Shown: positions 43,858-52,429 of the stretch, in pieces
Position numbering within the stretch: the stretch's first letter is position 1
Layout: each line of letters opens with the position of its first letter
Origin: JBCCGR01 sp039029195
GTDB taxonomy: Bacteria > Pseudomonadota > Alphaproteobacteria > Rhizobiales > Rhizobiaceae
Assembly: GCA_039029195.1 (NCBI GenBank)
Contig: JBCCGR010000005.1
Coordinates: 62,001-126,000 of the forward strand
Length of the DNA: 64,000 nt
Direction: 5' to 3'
Translations under genes and position numbers: made by a program
The notes under the pieces: generated by a model
Database searches by the model: none
Told to the model about the DNA's origin: nothing
The model's input: only the letters and a program-made list of their open reading frames with translations

Positions 43858-44544
43858 CTACTTCGAATAAGTGTGAAGCATAAATCGATATGGTTCAACA
43901 ACTTCCAGCTCTCGACAACTGCCAAGGTAAGAGACATCTGTTTTTGAGCCCAGATCTCCCAGCCAGTCTTGAGCATAGGCTACAACCGACTGCTCTTCAT
44001 TATCGACAAATCGAGATCCAGGCTGATATCCATACTTATCCGCCAAAGCCGCGAACTCGACAAATAGGCCTATGCGCGCCTTATTCTGTAGCGCATGCAT
44101 CAGTTTTCTGGCGTACTCCTCCCCCTGATACCGAACCCATTGATGATGCACCGACAGGACACAAACCACGTCGAACTCCGGCACATGTTCGACGTTGTCG
44201 AGCGTCAGCTCCAATACACCTAAGACAGCTGATTGAGTATTGGCATGTGCCCAATACTGCTCCAGATCCAATCCTACACTGAATTTTCCATCTGCAGCGA
44301 ACCGTTGAACAAGTTTTCCCTTGTTGCATCCAATTTCCAGCGTACTTTTAGCCGATTTATACGCGTCAGTTTGAGAAATCAGATTGTATTGATCGCCGGG
44401 GAACCGAGTGTCTTGATACACACGCTTTTCCCGGTGATAGCCGGCAATTCCGGCCACCGCATCCGCCGCTGATCGTGCTTGTCTTCCTATCCGGCCAGCC
44501 ACCCGTTGGCCAAAAGACCTTTGGGCACTTTCAGAAAATGACAT
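43858..44544 (-). CDS. Class I SAM-dependent methyltransferase
   Basis: 228 residues. Motif I is TLEIGCNKGKL (68-78), followed by the acidic strand SVGLDLEQYW and the motif IV-like FDVVCVLSVHHQWV. The N-terminal 35 residues are basic and helical. The acceptor is not predictable; the neighbour encoding a ParB-like protein and the local AT bias suggest a small transferred cassette, possibly for surface glycan or metabolite methylation. Confidence 0.82.
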   Translation of the reverse strand: MSFSESAQRSFGQRVAGRIGRQARSAADAVAGIAGYHREKRVYQDTRFPGDQYNLISQTDAYKSAKSTLEIGCNKGKLVQRFAADGKFSVGLDLEQYWAHANTQSAVLGVLELTLDNVEHVPEFDVVCVLSVHHQWVRYQGEEYARKLMHALQNKARIGLFVEFAALADKYGYQPGSRFVDNEEQSVVAYAQDWLGDLGSKTDVSYLGSCRELEVVEPYRFMLHTYSK

Positions 44545-44652
44545 TGTTGCTCCATCTACAAGAATTGCTCTGATCGAGCGAATCTAGCCAATCAAGATAG
44601 CCAAACGCGGCCATTCAAACAACAAAACCTCTTTGGGAACGCAGCCAACAAA

Positions 44653-45639
44653 CTAATCCTCCACTGGAAACGGCCCGTCTTTGAAAACCTGATCGTGATA
44701 GCCCTTGGACCCCACCGCGGTGTGAATATCCGAGAGCACCGAACCGCCTTTCCCAACACGCCGCAAAACACTCCCAAAATCATGCTTTGGGGACCAGTCG
44801 AGCAATCGCCTGGCCTTATCGTTCACATAAACTCTGTCGAACCCGTCGAACATGGTCCAATCAAGACGCTCATAAACTGGCTGAAGGGCCGGAAAAAGGT
44901 CCGCCAACACCGTCACTGCGTCGGATCGAAGATCCGCAAGATGCTCTTCGGTGAACGGCGTTGTGGCACTGATGATGAATGTGTCGAATCCGATCTCTTC
45001 CACTTTCTCCAATGCGCATAGATGCGCAGAAACCACATCCTCCAAATCCGCGCGACGATGCAGGAACTCATTGGCCTTCAGATTCTCATCGGAAAATCGG
45101 CTACGCGCATCGCGGCTGTCATCTTCCTCGGGAAAAAACCGTGACGTTCTGAGCACTAAAGACGGCACGCCAAACTTGCTGGCAAAGAGCTGGCACATTT
45201 TTTCAGCGGCGAGCTTGGTGACGCCATAGATGTTTTTGGGAATAGGAACCACATCTTCCGTGATCCAGCCGGTCGGCTCACCGGGTGGCGGCACCAGCGC
45301 ACGCCCGAACGTGCTTGTTGTGCTGGTGAACACAAATTTCCGCACACCATGAGCCCGGGCCTCTTCCAACAGGTTGAGCGTGCCGGAGATGTTTGTATCC
45401 ACAAATTCCTGTCGGCTGTGCGTTGCAACGTGCGGTTTGTGCAGTGTTGCTGTGTGAAGAACAGCTTCAACACCGGCAAAACAGGACGCGACCACATCGC
45501 GGTCAGTGATTGAGCCAACCACATCGGTTGTCGGTGAGGCTTTGATGTCCACGCCGCGCACCGGGACCTTTTGACCCCGCAAAGTGCGCACCAGCGCATC
45601 TCCAAGATGACCGGAACTGCCGGTGACCAGTACTGTCAT
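44653..45639 (-). CDS. NAD-dependent epimerase/dehydratase (extended SDR)
   Basis: 328 residues. The Rossmann motif VTGSSGHLGDALV is at the N-terminus, the catalytic serine/threonine region at FTSTTSTFG, and YGVTKLAAE gives the YxxxK pair. Downstream, LRTSRFFPEEDDSRD and RRADLEDVVSAHLCAL define a substrate pocket. It resembles UDP-sugar epimerase-like proteins of unknown substrate. It lies 108 bases from the methyltransferase gene on the same strand, but base composition returns to the local norm, so it may be separate. Confidence 0.88.
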   Translation of the reverse strand: MTVLVTGSSGHLGDALVRTLRGQKVPVRGVDIKASPTTDVVGSITDRDVVASCFAGVEAVLHTATLHKPHVATHSRQEFVDTNISGTLNLLEEARAHGVRKFVFTSTTSTFGRALVPPPGEPTGWITEDVVPIPKNIYGVTKLAAEKMCQLFASKFGVPSLVLRTSRFFPEEDDSRDARSRFSDENLKANEFLHRRADLEDVVSAHLCALEKVEEIGFDTFIISATTPFTEEHLADLRSDAVTVLADLFPALQPVYERLDWTMFDGFDRVYVNDKARRLLDWSPKHDFGSVLRRVGKGGSVLSDIHTAVGSKGYHDQVFKDGPFPVED

Positions 45640-45770
45640 TTCTGCCGCACTCTTCGAAAATCAGTCTCATTTATGCTAAAGAGCACAGATTGCTCCAAAA
45701 TTTTGTGTTTAAGTGCGGCAGGAGGTGGCCACACGTGCGCTGAAACAAGCGCAATTCGGAAGGGGGAAGA

Positions 45771-46937
45771 ATGTCCGATAGCATTACTGAAGTCACCCGC
45801 AAATCATGGTTTTCCCGGCTGAAAGACAGTGTGATGGGCACGCTGTTCGGCCTGCTGCTGTTTCTGGCAGCCTTTGTTGTCCTGTTCTGGAACGAGGGCC
45901 GTGCCGTTAAAACGCACAAATCCTTGCAGGAAGGCGCGGGCATCGTTGTTTCCGTTACGAACGGCAGCGTCGATTCCGCCAATGAAGGCAATCTGATCCA
46001 TGTATCAGGCAAGGCCGAAACCTCAGCCGAACTGACTGATCCGCTGTTCGACGTCACCATTACCGGCGTGCGGCTCACCCGAAAGGTGGAGATGCTGCAA
46101 TGGAAGGAAAACAGCCAATCGAAAACGGAAAAGAACTTAGGCGGCAGTACCGAAACAACCACCACCTATTCTTACGAAAAGGTCTGGTCGGAAAAGCTGA
46201 TTGATTCTTCAGGATTCAAAAAGCCCCGCAAGGAAAACAATCCAGCATCAATGCCGTTCAGCTCTGAAAGCTGGGAAGCGGAAAATGTCAGCCTTGGCGC
46301 ATTCAAGCTCTCAAAAGGTCAGATTTCGGGGCTCTCAGGGTCTGAAGCCGTTGAGCTAACAAAAAAGAACAAGATCGACAAGGACATTGCCGGAAAGGCG
46401 CGACCTGAAAATGGTCTGATGTACCTAGGCTCGAAAAAGCACAACAAAATCGGTGATATAAGGGTCACAATGCTGGCGACTTATCCCGGTGATGTGAGCA
46501 TTGTGGCAAAGCAGTCCGGAGACAGTTTCTCTGCTTATCAGACGGAGGTGGGTGGCACCATCCAGATGCTCTCCCAATCCATCAAGCCAGCCTCGGAAAT
46601 GTTCGACGCAGCGGAAGCTGCCAACACCACCATGACCTGGATCCTGCGCTTTGTCGGACTGATGATGATGTTCATCGGCCTTACAATGATTGTGAAGATT
46701 CTCTCAGTTATTGGTGATCTGATCCCATTTGTGGGTTCGATCATTGGTGCGTTGACGGGATTCGTGGCGTTCTTGATCGCGCTGGTCCTCTCGCTGATCA
46801 CCATCGCTATTGCCTGGATTTTCTACCGTCCATTGATTGCAGGTATTCTGATCGTTGTGGCGATTGGCTTGCTCGTCCTGGCGAAAATGCGCGCCAAACC
46901 AGCCGAGGATCAGGCGGAAGCCGTACCTGAAGGCTGA
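45771..46937 (+). CDS. TMEM43 (LUMA) family protein
   Basis: 388 residues. There is one hydrophobic segment near residues 23-42 (GTLFGLLLFLAAFVVLFWNE), a large soluble domain of about 235 residues, and three or four helices at the C-terminus (MTWILRFVGLMMMFIGLTM, then a glycine-rich membrane stretch, then GILIVVAIGLLVL). The N-terminal FWNEGRAVKT and the C-terminal RFVGxxMMFxG patterns are shared with TMEM43-family proteins of bacteria and animals. Role in bacteria unknown. The nearest genes are an epimerase (divergent) and a TetR regulator (convergent). Confidence 0.85.
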   Translation: MSDSITEVTRKSWFSRLKDSVMGTLFGLLLFLAAFVVLFWNEGRAVKTHKSLQEGAGIVVSVTNGSVDSANEGNLIHVSGKAETSAELTDPLFDVTITGVRLTRKVEMLQWKENSQSKTEKNLGGSTETTTTYSYEKVWSEKLIDSSGFKKPRKENNPASMPFSSESWEAENVSLGAFKLSKGQISGLSGSEAVELTKKNKIDKDIAGKARPENGLMYLGSKKHNKIGDIRVTMLATYPGDVSIVAKQSGDSFSAYQTEVGGTIQMLSQSIKPASEMFDAAEAANTTMTWILRFVGLMMMFIGLTMIVKILSVIGDLIPFVGSIIGALTGFVAFLIALVLSLITIAIAWIFYRPLIAGILIVVAIGLLVLAKMRAKPAEDQAEAVPEG

Positions 46938-46947
46938 TTACGGAGCG

Positions 46948-47544
46948 TCAGTCCTGACGCATCCAACTGCGTATCAAAACCGCGATGGACCTGGCATGGC
47001 CCATCGCAAAATCATCATTTGATCTCGCCTTGATCGCCACGTGCAATCCGAGCAACAGATCCACGAGGATTTTCGCAGCATCATCGGGCGCAAGCCTACT
47101 CAATGGATCTCCATCTGCTCTGGCGTTGACCAGGATTTCACTCACCCGCTCTTCAAACAGGGTCAAATAGCGCTCGATTCTCGCATTGACGGCATCGTTT
47201 GCACGGTCAAACTCGGCAATTGAGTTGAACGCCAGACATCCTTTTTGGTCGATACTCGGGATGCGTCCGGGCACAACCAGACTTTCAAACCACTCTGCGA
47301 GCGAGCCCAGATCAGTTGAATCGGGATCGGGAAAGGCCGACGCCTCAGCCCGGTCGAGATAGGCATCAAGGGTTTCTAGAAAGAAACCCTCCTTACCACC
47401 GTAAGATGTTTGCAGGGTGAACCTGGTGAGGCCTGTTTTTTCCTCAATCTCACGAGTGCTCGCACCGGAGTAGCCCTCGCTCCAAAACAGGTCCAATGCG
47501 GATGCGACCGCGCTCTCGTGATCGGTTTTCCGTTTTCGCGCCAA
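46948..47544 (-). CDS. TetR family transcriptional regulator
   Basis: 198 residues. HTH region AVASALDLFWSEGYSGAST and IEEKTGLTRFTLQTSYGGKEG. The C-terminal part with GCLAFNSIAEF and DAAKILVDLLLGLHVAIKA follows the TetR_C (YxaF/AcuR-like) style. Divergent from the DUF4345/haloalkane dehalogenase genes, and a dense palindromic array lies at its 5' side, so it probably represses itself and that operon, with a halogenated compound or product as possible inducer. Confidence 0.9.
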   Translation of the reverse strand: MARKRKTDHESAVASALDLFWSEGYSGASTREIEEKTGLTRFTLQTSYGGKEGFFLETLDAYLDRAEASAFPDPDSTDLGSLAEWFESLVVPGRIPSIDQKGCLAFNSIAEFDRANDAVNARIERYLTLFEERVSEILVNARADGDPLSRLAPDDAAKILVDLLLGLHVAIKARSNDDFAMGHARSIAVLIRSWMRQD

Positions 47545-47566
47545 ACCAGCCTCTTGATTTTTCTAT

Positions 47567-47603
47567 CCAGTCGACTAGAAATTATTTCTAGTCACGTGAC
47601 TAG
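47567..47603. promoter_or_regulatory. Overlapping palindromes: probable TetR operator array
   Basis: Within 37 bases there are CCAGTC-GACTAG (47567-47578), GACTAGAAA-TTA-TTTCTAGTC (47573-47593, perfect) and CTAGTCAC-GTGACTAG (47588-47603, perfect). The GACTAG half-site occurs in alternating orientation, which suggests cooperative repressor binding. It lies right upstream of the TetR start and about 50 bases ahead of the DUF4345 gene. Confidence 0.65.
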
Positions 47604-47653
47604 CATAAATCCATGAACCGGACAATGCGCCGGAAACCCTCGGGAGATCAATC

Positions 47654-48061
47654 ATGAAACCATCGGCGAGGAAGCTCACCGCTCGCCTATTGTTGGGTCT
47701 CGTAGCACTATTCCTGCTGATGAATGGTTTGAGGATCATGTTTGATCCATCAGGCGCTCTTGCGGGCATGCTCGTCGATGCCAACAGCGCGGAAGGCCTG
47801 TCGAACGTGCGCGCGCTCTGGGGAGGAGCCATAACCGCAATCGGCATTTCTGTGGTGATCGCCGCGGTAACGGGCAAGATTGAAAATGCCCGGCCAGCCG
47901 TGCTGTTCAGCTTCATGCTGGTTGTCGCCAGAATTGTCGGGATCATTGTTGATGGCTCGTTCGATCGCGCCATTGTGTTCACGGTCGTTCCGATCGTCGT
48001 GTTTCTGTTGCTTCTCACAGCCCACAAGTTGCTCGACAAATCGGAAGAGGCGCAGGCCTGA
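47654..48061 (+). CDS. DUF4345-like small membrane protein
   Basis: 135 residues, four membrane helices (LTARLLLGLVALFLLMNGL at the start; WGGAITAIGISVVIAAVTG; VLFSFMLVVARIVGIIVDG; AIVFTVVPIVVFLLLLTAH). The organisation, including NVRALWGG after helix 1, is of the DUF4345 type. It lies 42 bases before a haloalkane dehalogenase gene, on the same strand, and is divergent from TetR. Function unknown; co-regulation with the dehalogenase is likely. Confidence 0.82.
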   Translation: MKPSARKLTARLLLGLVALFLLMNGLRIMFDPSGALAGMLVDANSAEGLSNVRALWGGAITAIGISVVIAAVTGKIENARPAVLFSFMLVVARIVGIIVDGSFDRAIVFTVVPIVVFLLLLTAHKLLDKSEEAQA

Positions 48062-48103
48062 CGAACATTCTCCAATGTTTGAAAGACCCACAAGGACAAT
48101 TCA

Positions 48104-48976
48104 ATGAGCATTTCCGCCGAGTTTCCGTTTGAATCCCGCTACGTCGAGGTGCAGGGACAAAAAATCCACTATGTGGAGCAAGGAGAAGGCAAGCCGATCC
48201 TGTTCATTCACGGCAATCCCACCTCCTCTTACCTGTGGCGAAACATCATTCCCTATGCCGCACAGCATGGTCGGGCAATCGCACTTGATCTCATCGGCAT
48301 GGGGAAATCCGAGAAGCCTGACCTGCGCTATCGATTTGAAGACCATGTCCCGTTCGTGGACGGCTTCATTGAAGCGCTCAATTTGAAAGACGTGACGTTG
48401 GTGATTCATGATTGGGGATCCGCACTGGGATTTCACAACGCCCATCGAAATCCGGACAATGTGCGCGCAATCGCTTTCATGGAGGCGGTTATCCGGCCAA
48501 TGCGATGGTCAGATTTTCCCTCCGATTTCAAAGTCGGTTTCAAGCTCATGCGGACGCCGGGTCTCGGCTGGCTCATGATTTCGGGGTTCAACATGTTTGT
48601 GAACAAGATCCTGCCAAGCGCAGTCGTCCGCAGACTGACAGATGCTGAAATGGCGCACTACCGCGCACCCTACCCTACCACCGGGAGCAGGCGCCCGCTT
48701 AGGCAATGGCCATGCGAAATTCCAATCGATGGCACCCCATCGGATGTTCACGCCATTGTTGAAGGCTACAGCCGATGGTTGGGTGAGACGGACACACCGA
48801 TGCAACTATTCTGCGGAACTCCGGGCGGCACCATCCAGAAGAGCGGGCTTGAGTGGTGCCAAACCACCATCAAGAACCTCGAAATCGTGGATATCGGACC
48901 GGGCATTCATTTCCTGCAGGAGGACAACCCTCACCTCATCGGTGAACGGCTGGGAAACTGGCTTGAGCGCACCTAG
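48104..48976 (+). CDS. Haloalkane dehalogenase (HLD-II type)
   Basis: 290 residues. Alpha/beta hydrolase with all HLD-II catalytic residues in place: halide-binding N38 in HGNPTSSYLWR and W104, nucleophile D103 in IHDWGSALGF, acid E127 in FMEAVIRP, and base H269 in IGPGIHFLQEDNP. It cleaves carbon-halogen bonds of haloalkanes hydrolytically to alcohol plus halide. Size and the DWGS motif set it apart from epoxide hydrolases. Regulated presumably by the divergent TetR protein through the palindromes upstream of its operon partner. Confidence 0.92.
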   Translation: MSISAEFPFESRYVEVQGQKIHYVEQGEGKPILFIHGNPTSSYLWRNIIPYAAQHGRAIALDLIGMGKSEKPDLRYRFEDHVPFVDGFIEALNLKDVTLVIHDWGSALGFHNAHRNPDNVRAIAFMEAVIRPMRWSDFPSDFKVGFKLMRTPGLGWLMISGFNMFVNKILPSAVVRRLTDAEMAHYRAPYPTTGSRRPLRQWPCEIPIDGTPSDVHAIVEGYSRWLGETDTPMQLFCGTPGGTIQKSGLEWCQTTIKNLEIVDIGPGIHFLQEDNPHLIGERLGNWLERT

Positions 48977-49000
48977 TCAAAGCCCCCGTCCTCGAGGCGG

Positions 49001-49255
49001 TTAATCTGGCACAGGATCATACCCGCTCGTGCCGCCTGGCCCGCATTTGAGAACCCGGCGAAATCCCATCCAGCTGCCCCGCGTCAAGCCATGCCGCGCA
49101 ATCGCCTCATAGGCATATTCGGAACAGGTCGGCATATGGCGGCAGCCGTGGCCGATAAATCCTGAAAGCGTGAGTTGATAGAGACGCACCAACCCTGTTC
49201 CCAACAGGCGGCCCGGCGTTTTGCGCCAAGGCCCCTCATAGTTTCGTGAAGTCAC
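49001..49255 (-). CDS. yidD: Membrane protein insertion efficiency factor YidD
   Basis: 84 residues from GTG. The conserved cysteines and motif are present: GHGCRHMPTCSEYAYEAIARHG then GFRRVLKCGPGGTSGYDPVP, split here for length. YidD is a small protein that assists YidC-dependent insertion at the inner membrane. It lies 15 bases downstream of the SufU-like scaffold gene on the same strand; this gene order is common in Rhizobiales. The start codon GTG is assigned because no ATG occurs earlier in the same frame. Confidence 0.93.
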   Translation of the reverse strand: MTSRNYEGPWRKTPGRLLGTGLVRLYQLTLSGFIGHGCRHMPTCSEYAYEAIARHGLTRGSWMGFRRVLKCGPGGTSGYDPVPD

Positions 49256-49270
49256 AGCCGCGCCATGACC

Positions 49271-49717
49271 TCAGGCAGCGTCGTTCTGACGTTTGGCCTC
49301 GATTTCTGATATCGCACTGTCCAGCGCGTCAAACACGAGAAGAATTGAAGCGTGGCGAGCCTTGTAATCGCGAACTGGCTCAAAATACTTCAGGTCCTCA
49401 AACCTTCCCGATGGAACAAGCCCCTCTTCCTTGAGCATTTTGTACATCGCGTCCCGCGCGTCGCGAACCTCCTGCGTGGTGGCCCCGATCACCTTGGTTG
49501 CAACAATCGAAGAAGACGCCTGCCCCAATGCGCAGGCTTTAACATCATGCGCATAGTCCGCAATGGTGTCGCCATCCAAGTTGATGTCCACAGTCACGGT
49601 GGAACCGCACAGCTTGGAATGCGCCTTCGCAGTTGCTTCAGGAGCCTCCAGACGATCCGTAAGCGGAATATTGCCAGCATACTCCAGAATACGGGCATTG
49701 TAGACGTCATTGATCAT
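49271..49717 (-). CDS. Iron-sulfur cluster assembly scaffold protein (SufU/IscU-like)
   Basis: 148 residues from the ATG at 49717 (MINDVYNARILEYAGNIP); an in-frame ATG 22 codons upstream at 49783 is less likely. Two of the scaffold cysteines are clear, in SKLCGSTVTV and VKACALGQASSS. The third, which in IscU lies in a R-x-x-C-A region, is replaced: YKARHASILLVFDAL has no cysteine. This variant is what I would expect of the alphaproteobacterial group. It is thought to help Fe-S assembly, though the lost ligand makes classical scaffolding uncertain. Confidence 0.88.
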   Translation of the reverse strand: MINDVYNARILEYAGNIPLTDRLEAPEATAKAHSKLCGSTVTVDINLDGDTIADYAHDVKACALGQASSSIVATKVIGATTQEVRDARDAMYKMLKEEGLVPSGRFEDLKYFEPVRDYKARHASILLVFDALDSAISEIEAKRQNDAA

Positions 49718-50044
49718 AGCTTCGTCGGTACATTTGCGTTTGTTGCGACCTCGTTCACGGATAACTGGGTGAGAGGTTGGCACAATTCAATCCGGGAAAA
49801 ACGTCTCACCGCTTGACCGGAAATTCTTCTGATCCATATGAGAGTACGGAGCGTAAAGCTGCAAGAACAATTTTTCGGTCGCGAATGCGACAAGGATATT
49901 GTAAAGTCTGCTCCTGTCACCGTGCCTGAAAGGGCCCCGGGACCACATAAAGCCCGTTGTTTTCAACACGTTACAACATGGCTTGGCCGGTCCAAGAATT
50001 GAGGCTGACGCCAAGAACGTAACGTTGGAAACGGGATTTTCCAA
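49718..50044. other. 327-base intergenic region between SufU-like gene and folE
   Basis: Divergent promoter region of the SufU-like/yidD unit and of folE. I see no gene, tRNA or strong hairpin. A short palindrome GGGCCC lies within AAAGGGCCCCGGGA near 49930, and TAACGTTGGAAAC near 50020. No clear iron-responsive (Fur/Irr/RirA) box can be asserted by eye. Confidence 0.6.
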
Positions 50045-50680
50045 ATGACACAGATTGTTGATTTTCCGACCGCACCCGAAAAGCGGGAAATACTGCCACC
50101 TGAAAAGCGGCCTTCCCGCGAGGAAGCGGAAGCAGCCGTTGCAACGCTCATTCGTTGGGCCGGAGAAAATCCGGACCGTGAAGGGCTGATCGACACGCCG
50201 TCGCGCGTGGTCAAGGCATTCAGTGAGCTATATTCTGGCTATGATGGCGATGCCGCAGACGTGCTGGGCCGCACTTTTGAAGAAGTGGCGGGATATGACG
50301 ATATCGTGCTGGTTCGCGACATTCAGTTTCACTCGCACTGTGAACATCACATGCTGCCAGTCATCGGTAAGGCCCATGTTGCTTACTTGCCCGCCGGTCG
50401 TGTGCTGGGTCTTTCCAAGGTTGCCCGTTTGGTTGAGATGTATGCAAGACGGCTCCAGACCCAAGAAGCGCTGACGGCGCAGGTTTCCGAAGCCATTCAG
50501 GAAAATCTGAAGCCACGCGGCGTCGCAATGATGGTTGAAGCCGAACATATGTGCATGGCCATGCGCGGCATTCGAAAGCAGGGATCCTCCACATTTACAA
50601 CGACCTTCACTGGAACGTTCAAGTCGGACCCGGCTGAACAGGCCAAGTTTTTCGCCCTGCTGAAGGCTGGCGACGAATAG
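50045..50680 (+). CDS. folE: GTP cyclohydrolase I
   Basis: 211 residues. It catalyses GTP to dihydroneopterin triphosphate, the first step of tetrahydrofolate synthesis. Active-site and zinc-binding positions are visible: SHCEHHMLPVIGKAHVAYLP (first Zn Cys and His pair) and HMCMAMRGIRK (second Zn Cys). The N-terminal 25 residues are a polar extension before the conserved LIRWAGENPDREGLIDTPSR. The gene lies 25 bases before hisI on the same strand. Confidence 0.97.
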   Translation: MTQIVDFPTAPEKREILPPEKRPSREEAEAAVATLIRWAGENPDREGLIDTPSRVVKAFSELYSGYDGDAADVLGRTFEEVAGYDDIVLVRDIQFHSHCEHHMLPVIGKAHVAYLPAGRVLGLSKVARLVEMYARRLQTQEALTAQVSEAIQENLKPRGVAMMVEAEHMCMAMRGIRKQGSSTFTTTFTGTFKSDPAEQAKFFALLKAGDE

Positions 50681-50705
50681 CTCAGCAACACAACACGGCC
50701 AGTCC

Positions 50706-51158
50706 ATGTCGTCTTCCATTCAGTTCCCCGCCCCTCTTCCCAAGGCTGAACAGGACGCAACGTCTGAGTTTTCGCCGAAGTTCGACGCTGACGGGCTGAT
50801 TACTGCTGTGGCAGTCGACGCTGATGACGGCCAGCCATTGATGCTTGCCTATATGAACGCTGAAAGTCTCGCCCTCACTCTGCAAACGGGCGAGGCCCAC
50901 TATTGGAGCCGGTCACGCGCAGAACTGTGGCACAAGGGGGCCACGTCTGGAAATGTTCAGGAAGTGGTCGAAGTCCTGACTGATTGCGATCAGGACGCAC
51001 TGGTCTTGAGAGTACGCCCCAAGGGCCATGGCTCAGCCTGCCATACAGGCCGGAAATCATGCTTTTATCGCAGCGTGACGCTTGAGGGTAACAAATGTTC
51101 CCTGACTTTCTCCGACGACACCCCACGTTTTGATCCAAACGAGGTTTACCAAAAGTAA
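50706..51158 (+). CDS. hisI: Phosphoribosyl-AMP cyclohydrolase
   Basis: 150 residues, stand-alone HisI without the HisE domain. It catalyses the third step of histidine synthesis, opening the PR-AMP ring. Motifs: LMLAYMNAESLALTLQTGEA, HYWSRSRAELWHKGATSGN, metal aspartates in TDCDQDALVLRV, and the two cysteines in GSACHTGRKSCFY. The gene follows folE closely; both proteins are zinc-dependent cyclohydrolases acting on purine nucleotides, and the order folE-hisI is frequent in Rhizobiales. Confidence 0.97.
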   Translation: MSSSIQFPAPLPKAEQDATSEFSPKFDADGLITAVAVDADDGQPLMLAYMNAESLALTLQTGEAHYWSRSRAELWHKGATSGNVQEVVEVLTDCDQDALVLRVRPKGHGSACHTGRKSCFYRSVTLEGNKCSLTFSDDTPRFDPNEVYQK

Positions 51159-51254
51159 CGGGACTTTCCCGACACCCTCCAGAACCGTCTAGAACGATTC
51201 ATTGTTTGGTGACCTTCGTTTGACACGATCAATACGTTGGTGTGGAGAATTCTG

Positions 51255-52310
51255 GTGGACCGTACTCTAAACAAAGTTTCGCGCATTTCTGATGTTTCAG
51301 AAACGGACGATCTGTCCCCGATCACGCAGGAAGCAGCGGATCCAATTCTTGCGTCCGACCCATCCGCCCTATCCGAAAAAGTTGTCGATCTCGACCACAA
51401 ACGGCCCGGTGGCATTGCCCTGGCACTTGGTGGTGGAGCTGCAAGGGGCTGGAGCCATATCGGCGTCCTGCGCGCTTTGGACGATTCCAAAATTCCCGTT
51501 GAGATGATCGCTGGCACTTCGATTGGTGCATTGGTTGGTGGCTGCTATCTTTCAGGCCATTTGGATGAACTCGAAGAATTTGCCCGCAGTTTAACCCGTC
51601 GCCGCATCGTCGGCTTTTTGGACTTCTCACTGCGCGGCTCGGGCCTGATCTCGGGCATCAAACTTGCCGAGCGCATGGAATCGCATTTGAAAGACGTTCG
51701 CATTGAAGATCTGGGCCGCACGCTGGTGTGTGTGGCAACGGAAATCCGCACTGGCCATGAAGTCTGGCTGAGCCATGGCCCCATCATAGACGCCATTCGC
51801 GCATCCTATGCCCTTCCTGGCATTTTTGAACCAGTCGCTATGCATGATCGCCTGCTAGTGGACGGAGCACTGGTCAACCCGGTTCCCGTGTCGGTGTGCC
51901 GCGTTCATGAAGCTAGCTGCGTGGTCGCCATCAATCTGAATTCGGATATCTTTGGCAAAGCTGCCGTTGTCCGACCCAAACCCAATCCGGAAGAAACTGT
52001 TGAAGAAACAGGTGAATCCGGTGCTCAGGACCAGTCGAGCATCGGCAAATGGCTGGTCGGCGAACAGGGCAAGTCCATGGGTATGACTGGAGTTATGGTT
52101 GAAGCCTTCAACATCATTCAGGATCGAATTTCCCGGTCCCGGCTGGCCGGCGATCCTCCCGATCTCATGTTCTCACCACGCGTGGGGCATGTAGGATTGT
52201 CCGAGTTTCATCGGGCAGACGAGACAATCGATCTTGGCTATCAGGCAACCATGGAACAGATTGATCGGATCAGGGAGGCGGCGGAAGCCGGCCGCCTCGC
52301 CCACGCCTGA
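51255..52310 (+). CDS. Patatin-like phospholipase
   Basis: 351 residues from GTG 51255, which follows GGAGA at six bases; further in-frame non-ATG starts exist upstream. Patatin catalytic dyad: GTSIG with Ser89 after the oxyanion loop GGGAARGWSHIGVL, and Asp203 in VDGALVNP. A polar linker of about 35 residues (NPEETVEETGESGAQ) interrupts the C-terminal half. It is likely a serine acyl hydrolase of the RssA-type, cytoplasmic, without signal peptide. The position after hisI and before a CBS protein is conserved in relatives as far as I know. Confidence 0.92.
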   Translation: MDRTLNKVSRISDVSETDDLSPITQEAADPILASDPSALSEKVVDLDHKRPGGIALALGGGAARGWSHIGVLRALDDSKIPVEMIAGTSIGALVGGCYLSGHLDELEEFARSLTRRRIVGFLDFSLRGSGLISGIKLAERMESHLKDVRIEDLGRTLVCVATEIRTGHEVWLSHGPIIDAIRASYALPGIFEPVAMHDRLLVDGALVNPVPVSVCRVHEASCVVAINLNSDIFGKAAVVRPKPNPEETVEETGESGAQDQSSIGKWLVGEQGKSMGMTGVMVEAFNIIQDRISRSRLAGDPPDLMFSPRVGHVGLSEFHRADETIDLGYQATMEQIDRIREAAEAGRLAHA

Positions 52311-52429
52311 TCCTGAAGCGCGTCAGCGAACAGCTTTCTGCCGCTCTACCTGGAACACGCATCGAAACTCATTGGAAACAAACGGCAAATCTGCCGACAA
52401 TACGTGGTTGGCAGCGCACCTGAAGAAAG

